Origin: Sphingomonas sp.
GTDB lineage: Bacteria > Pseudomonadota > Alphaproteobacteria > Sphingomonadales > Sphingomonadaceae
DNA: 58,435 bases
Assembly (NCBI GenBank): GCA_019753375.1
Contig: JAIELC010000118.1
Coordinates: 1 to 58,435 of the forward strand
Direction of reading: 5' to 3'
The position numbers and the translations under genes were made by a program. How positions within the stretch are numbered: the stretch's first letter is position 1; every line of letters starts with the position of its first letter. A model generated the notes under the pieces. The model was not told the origin of the DNA, did not search any database, and worked only from the letters and a program-made list of their open reading frames with translations. Below, piece after piece: positions 33,918-43,141 of the stretch.

Positions 33918-35107
33918 TCATGCTGCGCCCCTCCCGGCTGGCGCTGATCGCGCCGCTCGCTTTCGTCTCGCTTCCCGGCGTTGCCTATGCAGAGTCGGAT
34001 ATACGGGTCAGCGCGGAAGCACGCGCAGATGTCGGCTATTCGGCGAACCCATTTTCAGTAAGCACGGGCGATACAGGGACTGCGTCGGCGACGCTGGCGA
34101 TCGCGCCGAAGGTCAAGCTTGTGAATGAACGCAGCGTATTTACGCTGTCGGCTTCCGCCGAATACCTGCGTTACTTCGAACGCTACGGTGATGTTGGCAA
34201 TTATGATGTCGGGCTCGATTATACCGGCACGCCAGTCGAGCACGTCAAAACACATTTCAACGTTCGGTACGACAGCGCGATCATCGGGGGCAACACTCAG
34301 GTATTTGGCGTGATCGACCCGACGCTGCCAACATTGCCCGTGACGTCGGGTACGGACCTTTCCCTGTTTGGCACGCGAGATCGCCGCGAGACGTTGAGAG
34401 GCACCGGCGACGTCACCGTCGAACTTTCAGCGAGAGATTCGCTGTTGGTCAGCGGATTTTATGTCCGGTCACGGTACGGCCAGTTCGCTGCGCTCGGCAA
34501 CAATGATGGATATGGCGGTTCGGTCGGCTATTCGCGGGTGGTGAGCGAGCACCTGCGCCTTGGCGTCCAAGGATCGGCGGCGCAGTATAATTATGGCGGT
34601 GCGCTGGGCGATTCCAGGATTTATTCGGTCCAAGGGGCGTTCTCGGCAACCCTGAGTGCCCGCTGGAAAGCTGACGGCGCCGTTGGCGTATCGTTCGTTG
34701 AGCGGAGCGCCTTTGGCAACTCGACGACATTTTCTGGCAATCTGCGGCTTTGCAACACGACCACGCGGGCAAATTTTTGTCTCAATGCGAGCCGGGCTGT
34801 GTTGCCGACGGGTATCAGCGGCACGCAGAACGAGACCGCGGTCGACGCCAGCTATTCCTACAGGGTAACCGAGCATGGATCGATTTTCGGAACCGTCGGA
34901 TACACAACCAACGCGAACAACCAGTTGAACGTCAGCGGTCAGAATGAATATTTCCGCGCATCATTGGGATATGAGCACGTGTTGCGCCGGAATTTGCGCC
35001 TTGTCGTTGGTAGCCAGTACCGGAAAATACTTGGCGGGTTGGCCGTGTCGGGTGCCGATTATGGCGGCCAAGTTGGTGTTAGAGTAAGCTTTGGAGATCC
35101 GCGGTGA
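33914..35107 (+). CDS. Outer-membrane beta-barrel protein, EPS/PEP-CTERM associated
   Basis: A 397-residue predicted outer-membrane barrel. The signal peptide ends AYAES. The rest is alternating beta-strand sequence with many aromatic termini (YLRYFERYGDVGNYDVGLDYTG, GSVGYSRVVSEHLRLGVQG, FRASLGYEHVLRRNLRLVVGSQYRK), ending in GVRVSFGDPR. It resembles the uncharacterised barrel proteins linked to PEP-CTERM systems. It overlaps the Wza-like gene and the chain-length gene by 4 bases each, so it may form or modify the outer-membrane exit for the polymer. Sugar specificity is unknown. Confidence 0.83.
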   Translation: MIMLRPSRLALIAPLAFVSLPGVAYAESDIRVSAEARADVGYSANPFSVSTGDTGTASATLAIAPKVKLVNERSVFTLSASAEYLRYFERYGDVGNYDVGLDYTGTPVEHVKTHFNVRYDSAIIGGNTQVFGVIDPTLPTLPVTSGTDLSLFGTRDRRETLRGTGDVTVELSARDSLLVSGFYVRSRYGQFAALGNNDGYGGSVGYSRVVSEHLRLGVQGSAAQYNYGGALGDSRIYSVQGAFSATLSARWKADGAVGVSFVERSAFGNSTTFSGNLRLCNTTTRANFCLNASRAVLPTGISGTQNETAVDASYSYRVTEHGSIFGTVGYTTNANNQLNVSGQNEYFRASLGYEHVLRRNLRLVVGSQYRKILGGLAVSGADYGGQVGVRVSFGDPR

Positions 35108-36570
35108 AGGAAGGTCTGGGCTTGGCTGCTGAGCAGGACGGGCCGTCTTCGGGTATATTGGCCAGCATTCCCACCATCCTCTGGCAGCGTAAGTGGTTTA
35201 TCATTCCGCCCGCAGTGATCATTGCCATTGTGGCAGTCGCGGCGGCTTTCCTGCTGCCGCGCTCCTATCGGTCCAGTGCGGTTTTTCTGGTCCAGTCGCA
35301 GAACCTGCCAGGGGGCGTTGGCAATAATCCGGTCGATGATGTGATCGATCGCCGGATTGCGAAAATCCGCCAGCAGATCCTCAGCCGCCCGGATCTGGTT
35401 GAGCTGATTCAGAACAATAATTTATACAATGCCTCGAGCCATTCGGAGCCGCTGTCCAAACTTGTTGATCGGATGCGCAAGGCCACCGATATCAGCGCGG
35501 TTGATGCCGAAATCGCGCAGGGAGCGCGTGGAAATGCCGGCGCAGGATCAATCGCGTTTTCGCTGTCGTTTGATTACCCCAAGCCAGGCGAAGCGCAGCT
35601 GGTAGCGCAGAGCTTTGTCGACCGGTTGCTCAAACTCGATGCGTCGGAATCGCAGTCGCAGGCCCAGAACAATGTCAGCTTTTTGGAGGATCAGCAAAAT
35701 AGTCTTCAAAAGCAGGTCGATAGCATTGAAGGCGAGATTAATCGCATAACCGGCCAGAACGGGGCGGCCCTGTCGAGCAGTTCGGGGCTTGGCATGATTA
35801 CGATTGGCGGTGGCGACTATGACAGCCAGATCGCTGCGTTGCGCCGTGAAAACGCCCAGCTTCTCGCTCAAACGGGTGGCACTGCGGTGGGTCGAGACCC
35901 CAATGTTGTTGGCGCGGAAGCAGCGCTGGCTGCCGCGCGCGCACAATATTCCGACGATCATCCCGACGTAAAGTTGGCGGAAAGTCGGCTGGCGGCCGCC
36001 AAGGCCAATGCCTCAAAGTTTCAGGCGAATGCGGTGTCGAGTTCGGTGCAGGGGCAAATCGCCGTCAACAATCAGTCCATTGCTGAACTGACGCGTGCTC
36101 GCGCGGTCGCGCAGGGACGGGCTGCGACGATGGTGGCCGCGCAGGCTCGTGGCCCCGTCGTGGCCCAGCAAGTCGCGCAGCTCCAGGCGAAAGCCGATCA
36201 GGTCCGCAATGATCTGGGCAAGGTATCGTCCAACCTGCTGTCGGCGCGATCAATGGCCAAATTGACCGAAGAACAGCGCGGGGAAAGGCTGACGCTGATC
36301 GATCCACCAGTGACCCCCGATACGCCAAGCAGTCCAAATCGGCCGCTGGTGATTGCCGGGGGTGTTCTTGGCGGGCTTGGGTTTGGCGTCGCACTCGCTT
36401 TTCTGGTTGAACTGATGCTGCATCCGATCCGCAACGTCGCCACATTGACCAACATTGTCGGTGCGCCGCCGCTGGGAGTGGTGCCGGTTCTTTCGAAGAA
36501 GAGTCGGCGAAAGCGGCGCATGTGGTTCAAGCGGCGCGCCAAGTCAGATGAAGAGGATGATGTTTTGTGA
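35104..36570 (+). CDS. Chain-length determinant/PCP protein (Wzz/GNVR type)
   Basis: A 488-residue inner-membrane polysaccharide co-polymerase. A membrane helix near residues 33-58 is followed by a long periplasmic coiled-coil region (SFLEDQQNSLQKQVDSIEGEINRITG; QYSDDHPDVKLAESRLAAAKAN), then a proline-rich stretch with a second helix near 415-440 (TPDTPSSPNRPLVIAGGVLGG). The cytoplasmic tail is very basic (KSRRKRRMWFKRRAK). This is the partner of the BY-kinase-like ATPase encoded next with a 4-base overlap; together they control chain length and export. Confidence 0.9.
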   Translation: MKEGLGLAAEQDGPSSGILASIPTILWQRKWFIIPPAVIIAIVAVAAAFLLPRSYRSSAVFLVQSQNLPGGVGNNPVDDVIDRRIAKIRQQILSRPDLVELIQNNNLYNASSHSEPLSKLVDRMRKATDISAVDAEIAQGARGNAGAGSIAFSLSFDYPKPGEAQLVAQSFVDRLLKLDASESQSQAQNNVSFLEDQQNSLQKQVDSIEGEINRITGQNGAALSSSSGLGMITIGGGDYDSQIAALRRENAQLLAQTGGTAVGRDPNVVGAEAALAAARAQYSDDHPDVKLAESRLAAAKANASKFQANAVSSSVQGQIAVNNQSIAELTRARAVAQGRAATMVAAQARGPVVAQQVAQLQAKADQVRNDLGKVSSNLLSARSMAKLTEEQRGERLTLIDPPVTPDTPSSPNRPLVIAGGVLGGLGFGVALAFLVELMLHPIRNVATLTNIVGAPPLGVVPVLSKKSRRKRRMWFKRRAKSDEEDDVL

Positions 36571-37373
36571 GCATATCTGACGCTTGGGACGCGGCCGTCC
36601 CGGAATCGGCGTTATCGCCTGCGACAATTTTGCCCCGCAGCACATCGATCGAGGCTTTGGACATTCATGATTGTCCCAGCCGCGGGGTTTTCGGATTTGA
36701 CAGCCGGGATCGGCGATCACGCCCCTTCAACCTGCTGCGCGCGCAGATGATTAAAATCATGCGTGCCAGGAACTGGAAAATAATTGGGATTACGTCGGCC
36801 ACGCCGCGGGTCGGCAAGTCATTCATGGCCAGCAATATTGCGGCGTCGCTCAGTCGAATTCCCGGCACGAGAACGCTGCTGTTCGACCTCGATCTGCGGC
36901 GCGGATCGATTGCGGAAAAATTCGATATTCCCGAAGGTCCCGGTATCAACAGCTTTCTGGCCGGGGAAATCGACTCTTTGGATGCGGCTGCATATGATGT
37001 CGCAGATACCGGCCTGACCATTTTTCCGTCATTTCCGACCAATGACTCCTCTGCAGAGCTTTTGGCGGGAAGCCGATTGCGCACACTCGTTAAGGCAATG
37101 CGATCGCTGCCAGGCAACATTATCTGCATCTGTGATCTGCCGCCGGCTTTTGCCAATGACGACACCGCGATCGTGTTGCGTGAAATCGATGCCTATTTGT
37201 TTGTTGTCGAGGAGGGCAGGACGACAGCAAATCAGGTTCGCGATGCCATCGAGTTGCTAAATCCCGCTCCATGTATGGGGACTGTTTTGAACCGTTACAG
37301 CGGCGGCATCGGCAGCGATAACTACGGGTTTGGCTATGGTTCACAGCGATACTATGATCAATATTATAACTGA
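36567..37373 (+). CDS. BY-kinase-like ATPase (CpsD/CapB type), possible tyrosine autokinase
   Basis: A 268-residue cytoplasmic P-loop protein. The Walker A region is SATPRVGKSF, with Ala where GxxxxGKS usually begins. Walker A' is LLFDLDLRRGS, and ICICDLPPAF the Walker B-like strand. The last 20 residues are Tyr-rich (DNYGFGYGSQRYYDQYYN, six Tyr), the expected autophosphorylation cluster. It is the last gene of the export operon, overlapping the chain-length gene by 4 bases. The phospho-state would regulate polymer length. Confidence 0.88.
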   Translation: MSISDAWDAAVPESALSPATILPRSTSIEALDIHDCPSRGVFGFDSRDRRSRPFNLLRAQMIKIMRARNWKIIGITSATPRVGKSFMASNIAASLSRIPGTRTLLFDLDLRRGSIAEKFDIPEGPGINSFLAGEIDSLDAAAYDVADTGLTIFPSFPTNDSSAELLAGSRLRTLVKAMRSLPGNIICICDLPPAFANDDTAIVLREIDAYLFVVEEGRTTANQVRDAIELLNPAPCMGTVLNRYSGGIGSDNYGFGYGSQRYYDQYYN

Positions 37374-37542
37374 TTTCAGGTCGATCGCTAAGACGTCGAT
37401 CAGGTCGCCGTGGCTCAGGGCCCGTTGAGTCTTGGTGTGTTGGGCCGATAGCAGCTGCCAGCCACCAAGTCCGACGATGTTGCCAATTGCGCGATATTGG
37501 GGCTCAATAGCGCTATAACAAAAGCCGGGGGATGATTCGGGC

Positions 37543-40500
37543 ATGCTGGGAACTTCCATGTCCGCGACTGATATGGCTCCTCATTACAACCCTGTCCGAA
37601 CCCGCGCTGACTGGGACGCGATGCGGTCTGCCGTGCTTGCTGATCCTGGCGCGTTTCATGGCGACATTGCCATGCGGTCAATGCACTGGTTCGTGGCTGA
37701 GATCGGCCCATCTGGAGCCTGGCTCAGTCGCGATAACGAAGGGCGCTGGTCGGGTTGGGATGCACAGACCGGCAATGCAGTAACGGCTGACCTTCCCGTA
37801 ACATTTACACCCTGGACAACGGCATTTGACGCGTCGGAGCCGCCGCATTGGCGCTGGTTTGTCGGTGGGCGGACCAACGCCTGCTTCAGCGAAGTCGATC
37901 GCCATGTGCTGAGCGGCCACGGCGATGAGACCGCGCTGATCTTTGAGGGCGATCGCTGGGATATGTCGGCGAGGGGCGGCGCCGGCGCACCCGTCGATAG
38001 CTTCACTGTGTCGCGCAAGCAGCTGCTGCTCGAGACCGCAAAATGCGCGCTGGCGTTGAAGGCGCTTGGCCTAAAGGCCGGCGATCGCATTGCGCTCAAC
38101 ATGCCGAGCATTGTCCCGCAGATTTACTGGACGGAAGCAGCCAAGCGATTGGGCATTGTCTACACTGCGGTGTTCGGCGGGTTCAGCGACAAAACGCTGT
38201 CAGACCGGATCTGCGATGCGGGTGCTCGCGTTATTGTTACCTCGGACGGCAGCTATCGCAACGCCCAGGTCGCGGCGTTCAAAAACGCCTATACCGATCC
38301 TGCACTCGACAATTACGTCCCGGTCGCGACCGCGCTGGCGATACTGGCCGATACCGATCTGGGCTTGCCGGCAGCGGATGCTGCTACGATCCTCGACACC
38401 GTCAAGGAAACCCTGGCAGGCGAAGTTTCGGTCGAGCGATCCGATGTCATGCGCGGCGTTGGCCGCGCGCTGATCACGCTGGGCAGTGAGGGCCGAATTA
38501 GCGCGGCAGATGCCGCGCGCGTCCGGATCGCGATTGCCTCCAGCCTTGTCACTGTCCCGCCGCGCGTTGAAACGGTCATCGTCGTGCGTCACACCGCCCA
38601 GCCCGACATCATCTGGCGCGAGGAGCGGGACCGGTGGAGCCATGAGCTGACCGATGCGGCGCTGGAAACATTGCTCGCAAAGGCACGCGAGGCCGGCTTT
38701 GCGGTGACCACGCAAGCCGATTTGCTGGCGCTGCCCGATCATGATTTTGTCCGGGCGATCTGGGCATCGTCAAAGCCGCTGCCGGTCGATGCGGAATACC
38801 CGATGTTCTTCATCTACACCTCGGGATCGACCGGTAAGCCAAAGGGTATTGTCCACGTTCATGGCTATGCCGCGGGCCTGACGCACACAATGGCGGTGTC
38901 GTTCGACGCGCGTCCTGGCGATACGCTGTTTGTCGTCGCCGACCCGGGCTGGATTACCGGGCAAAGCTATCTGATCTGTGCCCCGCTGATGACGCGGGTA
39001 ACCAGCGTCGTATCGGAAGGATCACCGGTCTTTCCGCATGCGGGGCGTTTTGCTTCGATGATCGAGCGGCATAATGTCACGATTTTCAAGGCGGGGGTAA
39101 CCTTCCTGAAATCGGTCATGTCGGACCCGTCGAACCTTGCCGATCTTGAGCGCTACGACATGCGCGACCTGCGCGTTGCGACCTTTTGCGCAGAGCCGAC
39201 CTCGCCATCGGTGCAGGCCTTCGGGATGCAGCATGTCGTGCCGCAATATATCAACAGCTATTGGGCGACCGAACATGGCGGCATTGCCTGGACGCACTTC
39301 TATGGCAATCAGGATTTCCCGTTAAAGCCCGATGCACACGCCTATCCGCTGCCCTGGATCGTCGGGGATGTCTGGGTTGAAGACTCCGATGCTGAACCCA
39401 GCGTCACGCCATTTGGCCGATCGGGCGATGTGGGCGTGCCCTGGCGACAAGCGGAAATGGGCGAGAAGGGCGAGATCGTCATTTCTGCGCCATACCCCTA
39501 TCTTGCACGGACGATCTGGGGAGATGCCGCCAATTTTCGCGTTGAAAATGGCCATGTTCAGGGTGCGTGGCGAGGGGATTCCGCGCGCTGGATCAATGGA
39601 TACTGGACGCGTTGGCGCGGGGTCTGGGCCTATACGCAGGGCGATTTCGCGATTGCGCATGATGATGGGTCGTTCTCGCTGCATGGACGCAGCGACGATG
39701 TCATCAACGTGTCGGGCCACCGAATGGGGACCGAAGAGATTGAAGGCGCGGTGCTGCGCGACAAGGCGCTCGATCCGGATTCACCGGTCGGCAATGTCCT
39801 TGTCGTTGGCGCGCCGCACCGTGAGAAGGGGCTGACCCCGCTCGCCTTTGTGGTGCCAGTCGCGGGTCGCAAGCTGACGCTCGATGACAAGCGTCGCTTG
39901 TTTGAACTGGTGCGCAGCGAAAAGGGCGCCGTTGCCGTGCCTGCCGATTTTATCGAGGTGTCGCAATTCCCGGAAACCCGGTCGGGCAAATATATGCGCC
40001 GGATGGTGCGGGCACTGGTCGAGGGTGGCGATGTCGGTGACGTCACCACCTTGCGCAATCCCGAAGCCCTGACCGAGCTCAAGACCGCGATCGACGATTG
40101 GCAGCGCAAACAGCGCTTGTCCGAAGAACAGTCGCTGTTCGAGCGCAACCGGTATTTCCTCGTCCAGTATAACCATGTCGCGCCGGGCAAGCGGGTGGCG
40201 ACGGTCACGGTCACCAATCCCCCGGTCAATGCGCTGAACGAACGCGCGATCGATGAGCTGGTTGTCGTGGTCGATCAGCTATCGCGCAAGGACGATGTCG
40301 TCGCGGTCGTCTTTACCGGACAAGGCACGGCATCGTTCGTCGCGGGGGCGGATATCCGCCAGATGCTTGAGGAAATCCATTCGCTTGAAGAAGCGATGGT
40401 GCTGCCCAACAACGCACAATTGGCGTTCCGCAAGATTGAAATGATGGATAAACCGTGCATCGCGGCGGTGCAGGGTGTGGCGCTGGGTGGCGGCATGGAA

Positions 40501-43035
40501 TTCGCGTTGGCGTGCCACTTCCGCATCGCCGAGCCGACCGCGCGTTTTGGCCAGCCCGAAATTCGCCTGCGGCTACTGCCGGGCTATGGCGGCACGCAGC
40601 GTCTGCCGCGCCTGTTGGCCGATCGCCACGGGGCGCAAGGGGTGCGGGATGCCCTTGACCTGATCCTGGGTGGGCGCAGCATCGACGGCGATGCCGCCGC
40701 CGAAATCGGCTTGATCGACGAGCTCGTGACAGGATCGCACGATGCGCTGGCCGAGGCCCATGCGGCGGTGCGCGCCTATGTGAAGGACGGTGCCGACAGC
40801 CCACTCGGCACTGCGTTCGCCGCCCGACAAGCGGCCACGCAGCGTTGGGAACAAGCCTCGTCGGTAGATCTCGATGCTGTGCTGGAGGATGATTTCCTCA
40901 AACGTATCCGCCGACAACTCGATTGGGCCGGGCGTGGTCCGGCCGGCCAACGCGCGCTTGAGGCGGTGCGTTCCGGGCTAAAGGAAGGCATGACCGCCGG
41001 GCTCGCGCGCGAGGCGGCGCTGTTCGCGCAGGCGATTATTGATCCAGAGGGCGGCAAGACCGGCATCCGGCAGTTCATGGACAAGGAGAGCCCGCCGCTG
41101 CCCGTCCGCCGCGACGGTGTATGGCTCGATGAAGAGCATGAGCCGCGGGGCATGGCGCTCGAAGCGTCGGGCGAATTGCTGCCTGTCGGCGCCCCCTTTT
41201 ATCCGGGTGTCACGCGCATTCCTGAGTTTCAATATGCCTTCGGCATCGCCCGCGATGCCGAAACCGGCGCGCCGCGCTTTGGCCCGCCCGCTACCCATGA
41301 ACGCGAACTGATTGTCAAGGTGCCCGAACCGGCACCGAATGAAGCCTTGCTTTACATGCTGACCAGCGAGGTCAACTTCAACGATATCTGGGCGCTGACC
41401 GGCATTCCCGTGTCCCCCTTTGATAGTCATGAAGAAGACGTCCAGATTACTGGCTCCGGCGGTATCGCGCTGGTCGCGGCGCTGGGCAGCGAGACGCGTG
41501 CAGAGGGACGGGTGAAGGTCGGCGACCTTGTTACCGTCTATTCGGGGACCAATGATCTGCTCAGCCCGCAGGTCGGCAATGACCCGATGTATGCGGGCTT
41601 CTCGATCCAGGGCTATGAAACCGAAACCGGCAGCCATGCGCAGTTTCTGACGGTGCAGGCGCCGCAGATGCATGCAATTCCACCCGACCTGACGCTGGAA
41701 CAGGCGGGGAGCTATGTGCTCAATCTCGGCACGATCTCGCGCTGCCTGTTCACGACGTTGCAGATCGCGCCAGGGCGGACCTTGTTCGTCGAAGGCGCGG
41801 CGACCGGAACGGGCCTTGATGCGCTGCGCAGCTCGGTGCGGACCGGCTTGCAGGTGACGGGCCTGGTATCATCTCAGGAACGCGCTGCGTTCATTACCGG
41901 TCAGCAGGGCGCCGTCGGGGCGATCGACCGCAAGGACCCGCGCTTTGCCGATCTGTACAGCATTGTGCCCGAGGATCCCGTTGCAGCGCGCGCATGGGAA
42001 GCGGCCGGGGCACCGCTGATCGCCGAGTATCAGTCACTGAATGGCGGCAAACTGGCGGACTATGTGGTGAGCCATGCTGGCGAAACGGCGTTTCCGCGCA
42101 GTTTCCAGCTATTGGCGGCAGGCGGCACATTGGCGTTTTACGGCGCGTCGTCGGGCTATCATTTCAGCTTCATGGGCAAGCCTGACACGGCGACCCCTGA
42201 GGAAATGCTGCGCAAGGCCGCGCTGCGTGGTGGCGAGGCCGTGCTCATCTATTATGGCCCCCGATCGAGCGAGTTGCTCGACGAGACGGGGCTGGAAATG
42301 ATCGAGGCTGCGCGACGCTTCAATGCGCGCAGCGTGGTCGCGACCACCACCGATGGTCAGCGCGAATTTCTGCAATCGCTTGGCCTTGAAGACGCGATTG
42401 AGGGGATCGTCAGCCTCGAAGCAATCCGCCGACGTGAAGGTGCGAATTTCCTGTGGCCGGACACCATGCCGCAGCTGCCCGATGCCAAAGCAGATATCGA
42501 AGTCTTCAAGGCAGCGGTCCGCGACTATCAGGACCGGGTGATGAAGCCGTTCGGATCGGCGGTGGGCAAGATTTTGCGCTCGCCTGACAATCCGCGTGGC
42601 GCGCCAGACCTGATCATCGAACGCGCCGCGCAGGATACTCTGGGTGTTTCGACGTCGCTCGTGAAGCCTTTCACCGGGCGGGTAATCTTTGCCGAAGATC
42701 TCGCCGGACAACGTTTCACCTTTTACGCGCCGCAAGTATGGACGCGGCAGCGCCAGATTTTGATGCCAACCGCCTCAATCCTGGGCACGCATTTATGCAA
42801 TGCGTTCGAAGTTGCGCGCATGAACGACATGATCGCGGCCGGATTGCTCGAAGTGACCGAGCCGCAAGTCGTGCCGTGGGATGGCCTGCCCGAAGCGCAT
42901 CAGGCAATGTGGGATAATCGTCATTCGGGCGCGACTTATGTTGTGAACCACGCACTGCCGGAACTGGGTTTGCGCAGTCGGGATGCGCTGCTTGAGGCAT
43001 GGGCGGCGTCCGAAGCGATCCTGCCTGAGCCTTAG
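37543..43035 (+). CDS. pcs: Propionyl-CoA synthase, trifunctional fusion
   Basis: A 1830-residue enzyme converting 3-hydroxypropionate to propionyl-CoA in one chain. Residues 1-860 are an acetyl-CoA-synthetase-like ligase with the P-loop TSGSTGKPKG (426-435) and a C-terminal acylatable-type Lys816 in PETRSGKY. Residues about 867-1165 are a crotonase-fold dehydratase with GGGMEFALAC and two acids, Glu986 and Glu1006, spaced 20 apart as in enoyl-CoA hydratases. Residues about 1230-1830 are a crotonyl-CoA-reductase-like domain with GAATGTG (1418-1424). Length and order match Chloroflexus and Erythrobacter Pcs (about 1820). The start may also be 37558. First gene of an operon with mcr and accA. 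Confidence 0.93.
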   Translation: MLGTSMSATDMAPHYNPVRTRADWDAMRSAVLADPGAFHGDIAMRSMHWFVAEIGPSGAWLSRDNEGRWSGWDAQTGNAVTADLPVTFTPWTTAFDASEPPHWRWFVGGRTNACFSEVDRHVLSGHGDETALIFEGDRWDMSARGGAGAPVDSFTVSRKQLLLETAKCALALKALGLKAGDRIALNMPSIVPQIYWTEAAKRLGIVYTAVFGGFSDKTLSDRICDAGARVIVTSDGSYRNAQVAAFKNAYTDPALDNYVPVATALAILADTDLGLPAADAATILDTVKETLAGEVSVERSDVMRGVGRALITLGSEGRISAADAARVRIAIASSLVTVPPRVETVIVVRHTAQPDIIWREERDRWSHELTDAALETLLAKAREAGFAVTTQADLLALPDHDFVRAIWASSKPLPVDAEYPMFFIYTSGSTGKPKGIVHVHGYAAGLTHTMAVSFDARPGDTLFVVADPGWITGQSYLICAPLMTRVTSVVSEGSPVFPHAGRFASMIERHNVTIFKAGVTFLKSVMSDPSNLADLERYDMRDLRVATFCAEPTSPSVQAFGMQHVVPQYINSYWATEHGGIAWTHFYGNQDFPLKPDAHAYPLPWIVGDVWVEDSDAEPSVTPFGRSGDVGVPWRQAEMGEKGEIVISAPYPYLARTIWGDAANFRVENGHVQGAWRGDSARWINGYWTRWRGVWAYTQGDFAIAHDDGSFSLHGRSDDVINVSGHRMGTEEIEGAVLRDKALDPDSPVGNVLVVGAPHREKGLTPLAFVVPVAGRKLTLDDKRRLFELVRSEKGAVAVPADFIEVSQFPETRSGKYMRRMVRALVEGGDVGDVTTLRNPEALTELKTAIDDWQRKQRLSEEQSLFERNRYFLVQYNHVAPGKRVATVTVTNPPVNALNERAIDELVVVVDQLSRKDDVVAVVFTGQGTASFVAGADIRQMLEEIHSLEEAMVLPNNAQLAFRKIEMMDKPCIAAVQGVALGGGMEFALACHFRIAEPTARFGQPEIRLRLLPGYGGTQRLPRLLADRHGAQGVRDALDLILGGRSIDGDAAAEIGLIDELVTGSHDALAEAHAAVRAYVKDGADSPLGTAFAARQAATQRWEQASSVDLDAVLEDDFLKRIRRQLDWAGRGPAGQRALEAVRSGLKEGMTAGLAREAALFAQAIIDPEGGKTGIRQFMDKESPPLPVRRDGVWLDEEHEPRGMALEASGELLPVGAPFYPGVTRIPEFQYAFGIARDAETGAPRFGPPATHERELIVKVPEPAPNEALLYMLTSEVNFNDIWALTGIPVSPFDSHEEDVQITGSGGIALVAALGSETRAEGRVKVGDLVTVYSGTNDLLSPQVGNDPMYAGFSIQGYETETGSHAQFLTVQAPQMHAIPPDLTLEQAGSYVLNLGTISRCLFTTLQIAPGRTLFVEGAATGTGLDALRSSVRTGLQVTGLVSSQERAAFITGQQGAVGAIDRKDPRFADLYSIVPEDPVAARAWEAAGAPLIAEYQSLNGGKLADYVVSHAGETAFPRSFQLLAAGGTLAFYGASSGYHFSFMGKPDTATPEEMLRKAALRGGEAVLIYYGPRSSELLDETGLEMIEAARRFNARSVVATTTDGQREFLQSLGLEDAIEGIVSLEAIRRREGANFLWPDTMPQLPDAKADIEVFKAAVRDYQDRVMKPFGSAVGKILRSPDNPRGAPDLIIERAAQDTLGVSTSLVKPFTGRVIFAEDLAGQRFTFYAPQVWTRQRQILMPTASILGTHLCNAFEVARMNDMIAAGLLEVTEPQVVPWDGLPEAHQAMWDNRHSGATYVVNHALPELGLRSRDALLEAWAASEAILPEP

Positions 43036-43094
43036 GGTGTCGCCCCGCGATAATCCACGATATGGTCGAAACTGCCCTCCCCAGGCTTCGAACA

Positions 43095-43107
43095 CGTCAA
43101 TTTGACG
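43095..43107. promoter_or_regulatory. 13-bp palindrome upstream of mcr
   Basis: CGTCAA-T-TTGACG is a perfect dyad with one central base, 34 bases before the mcr start in the 106-base gap after pcs. It could be a regulator site or part of an internal promoter; its right arm TTGACG resembles a -35 box, but no good -10 follows at 16-18 bases. Confidence 0.45.
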
Positions 43108-43141
43108 CTGATATAAAACCGCACGCCAGTGGGAGAGTGTT

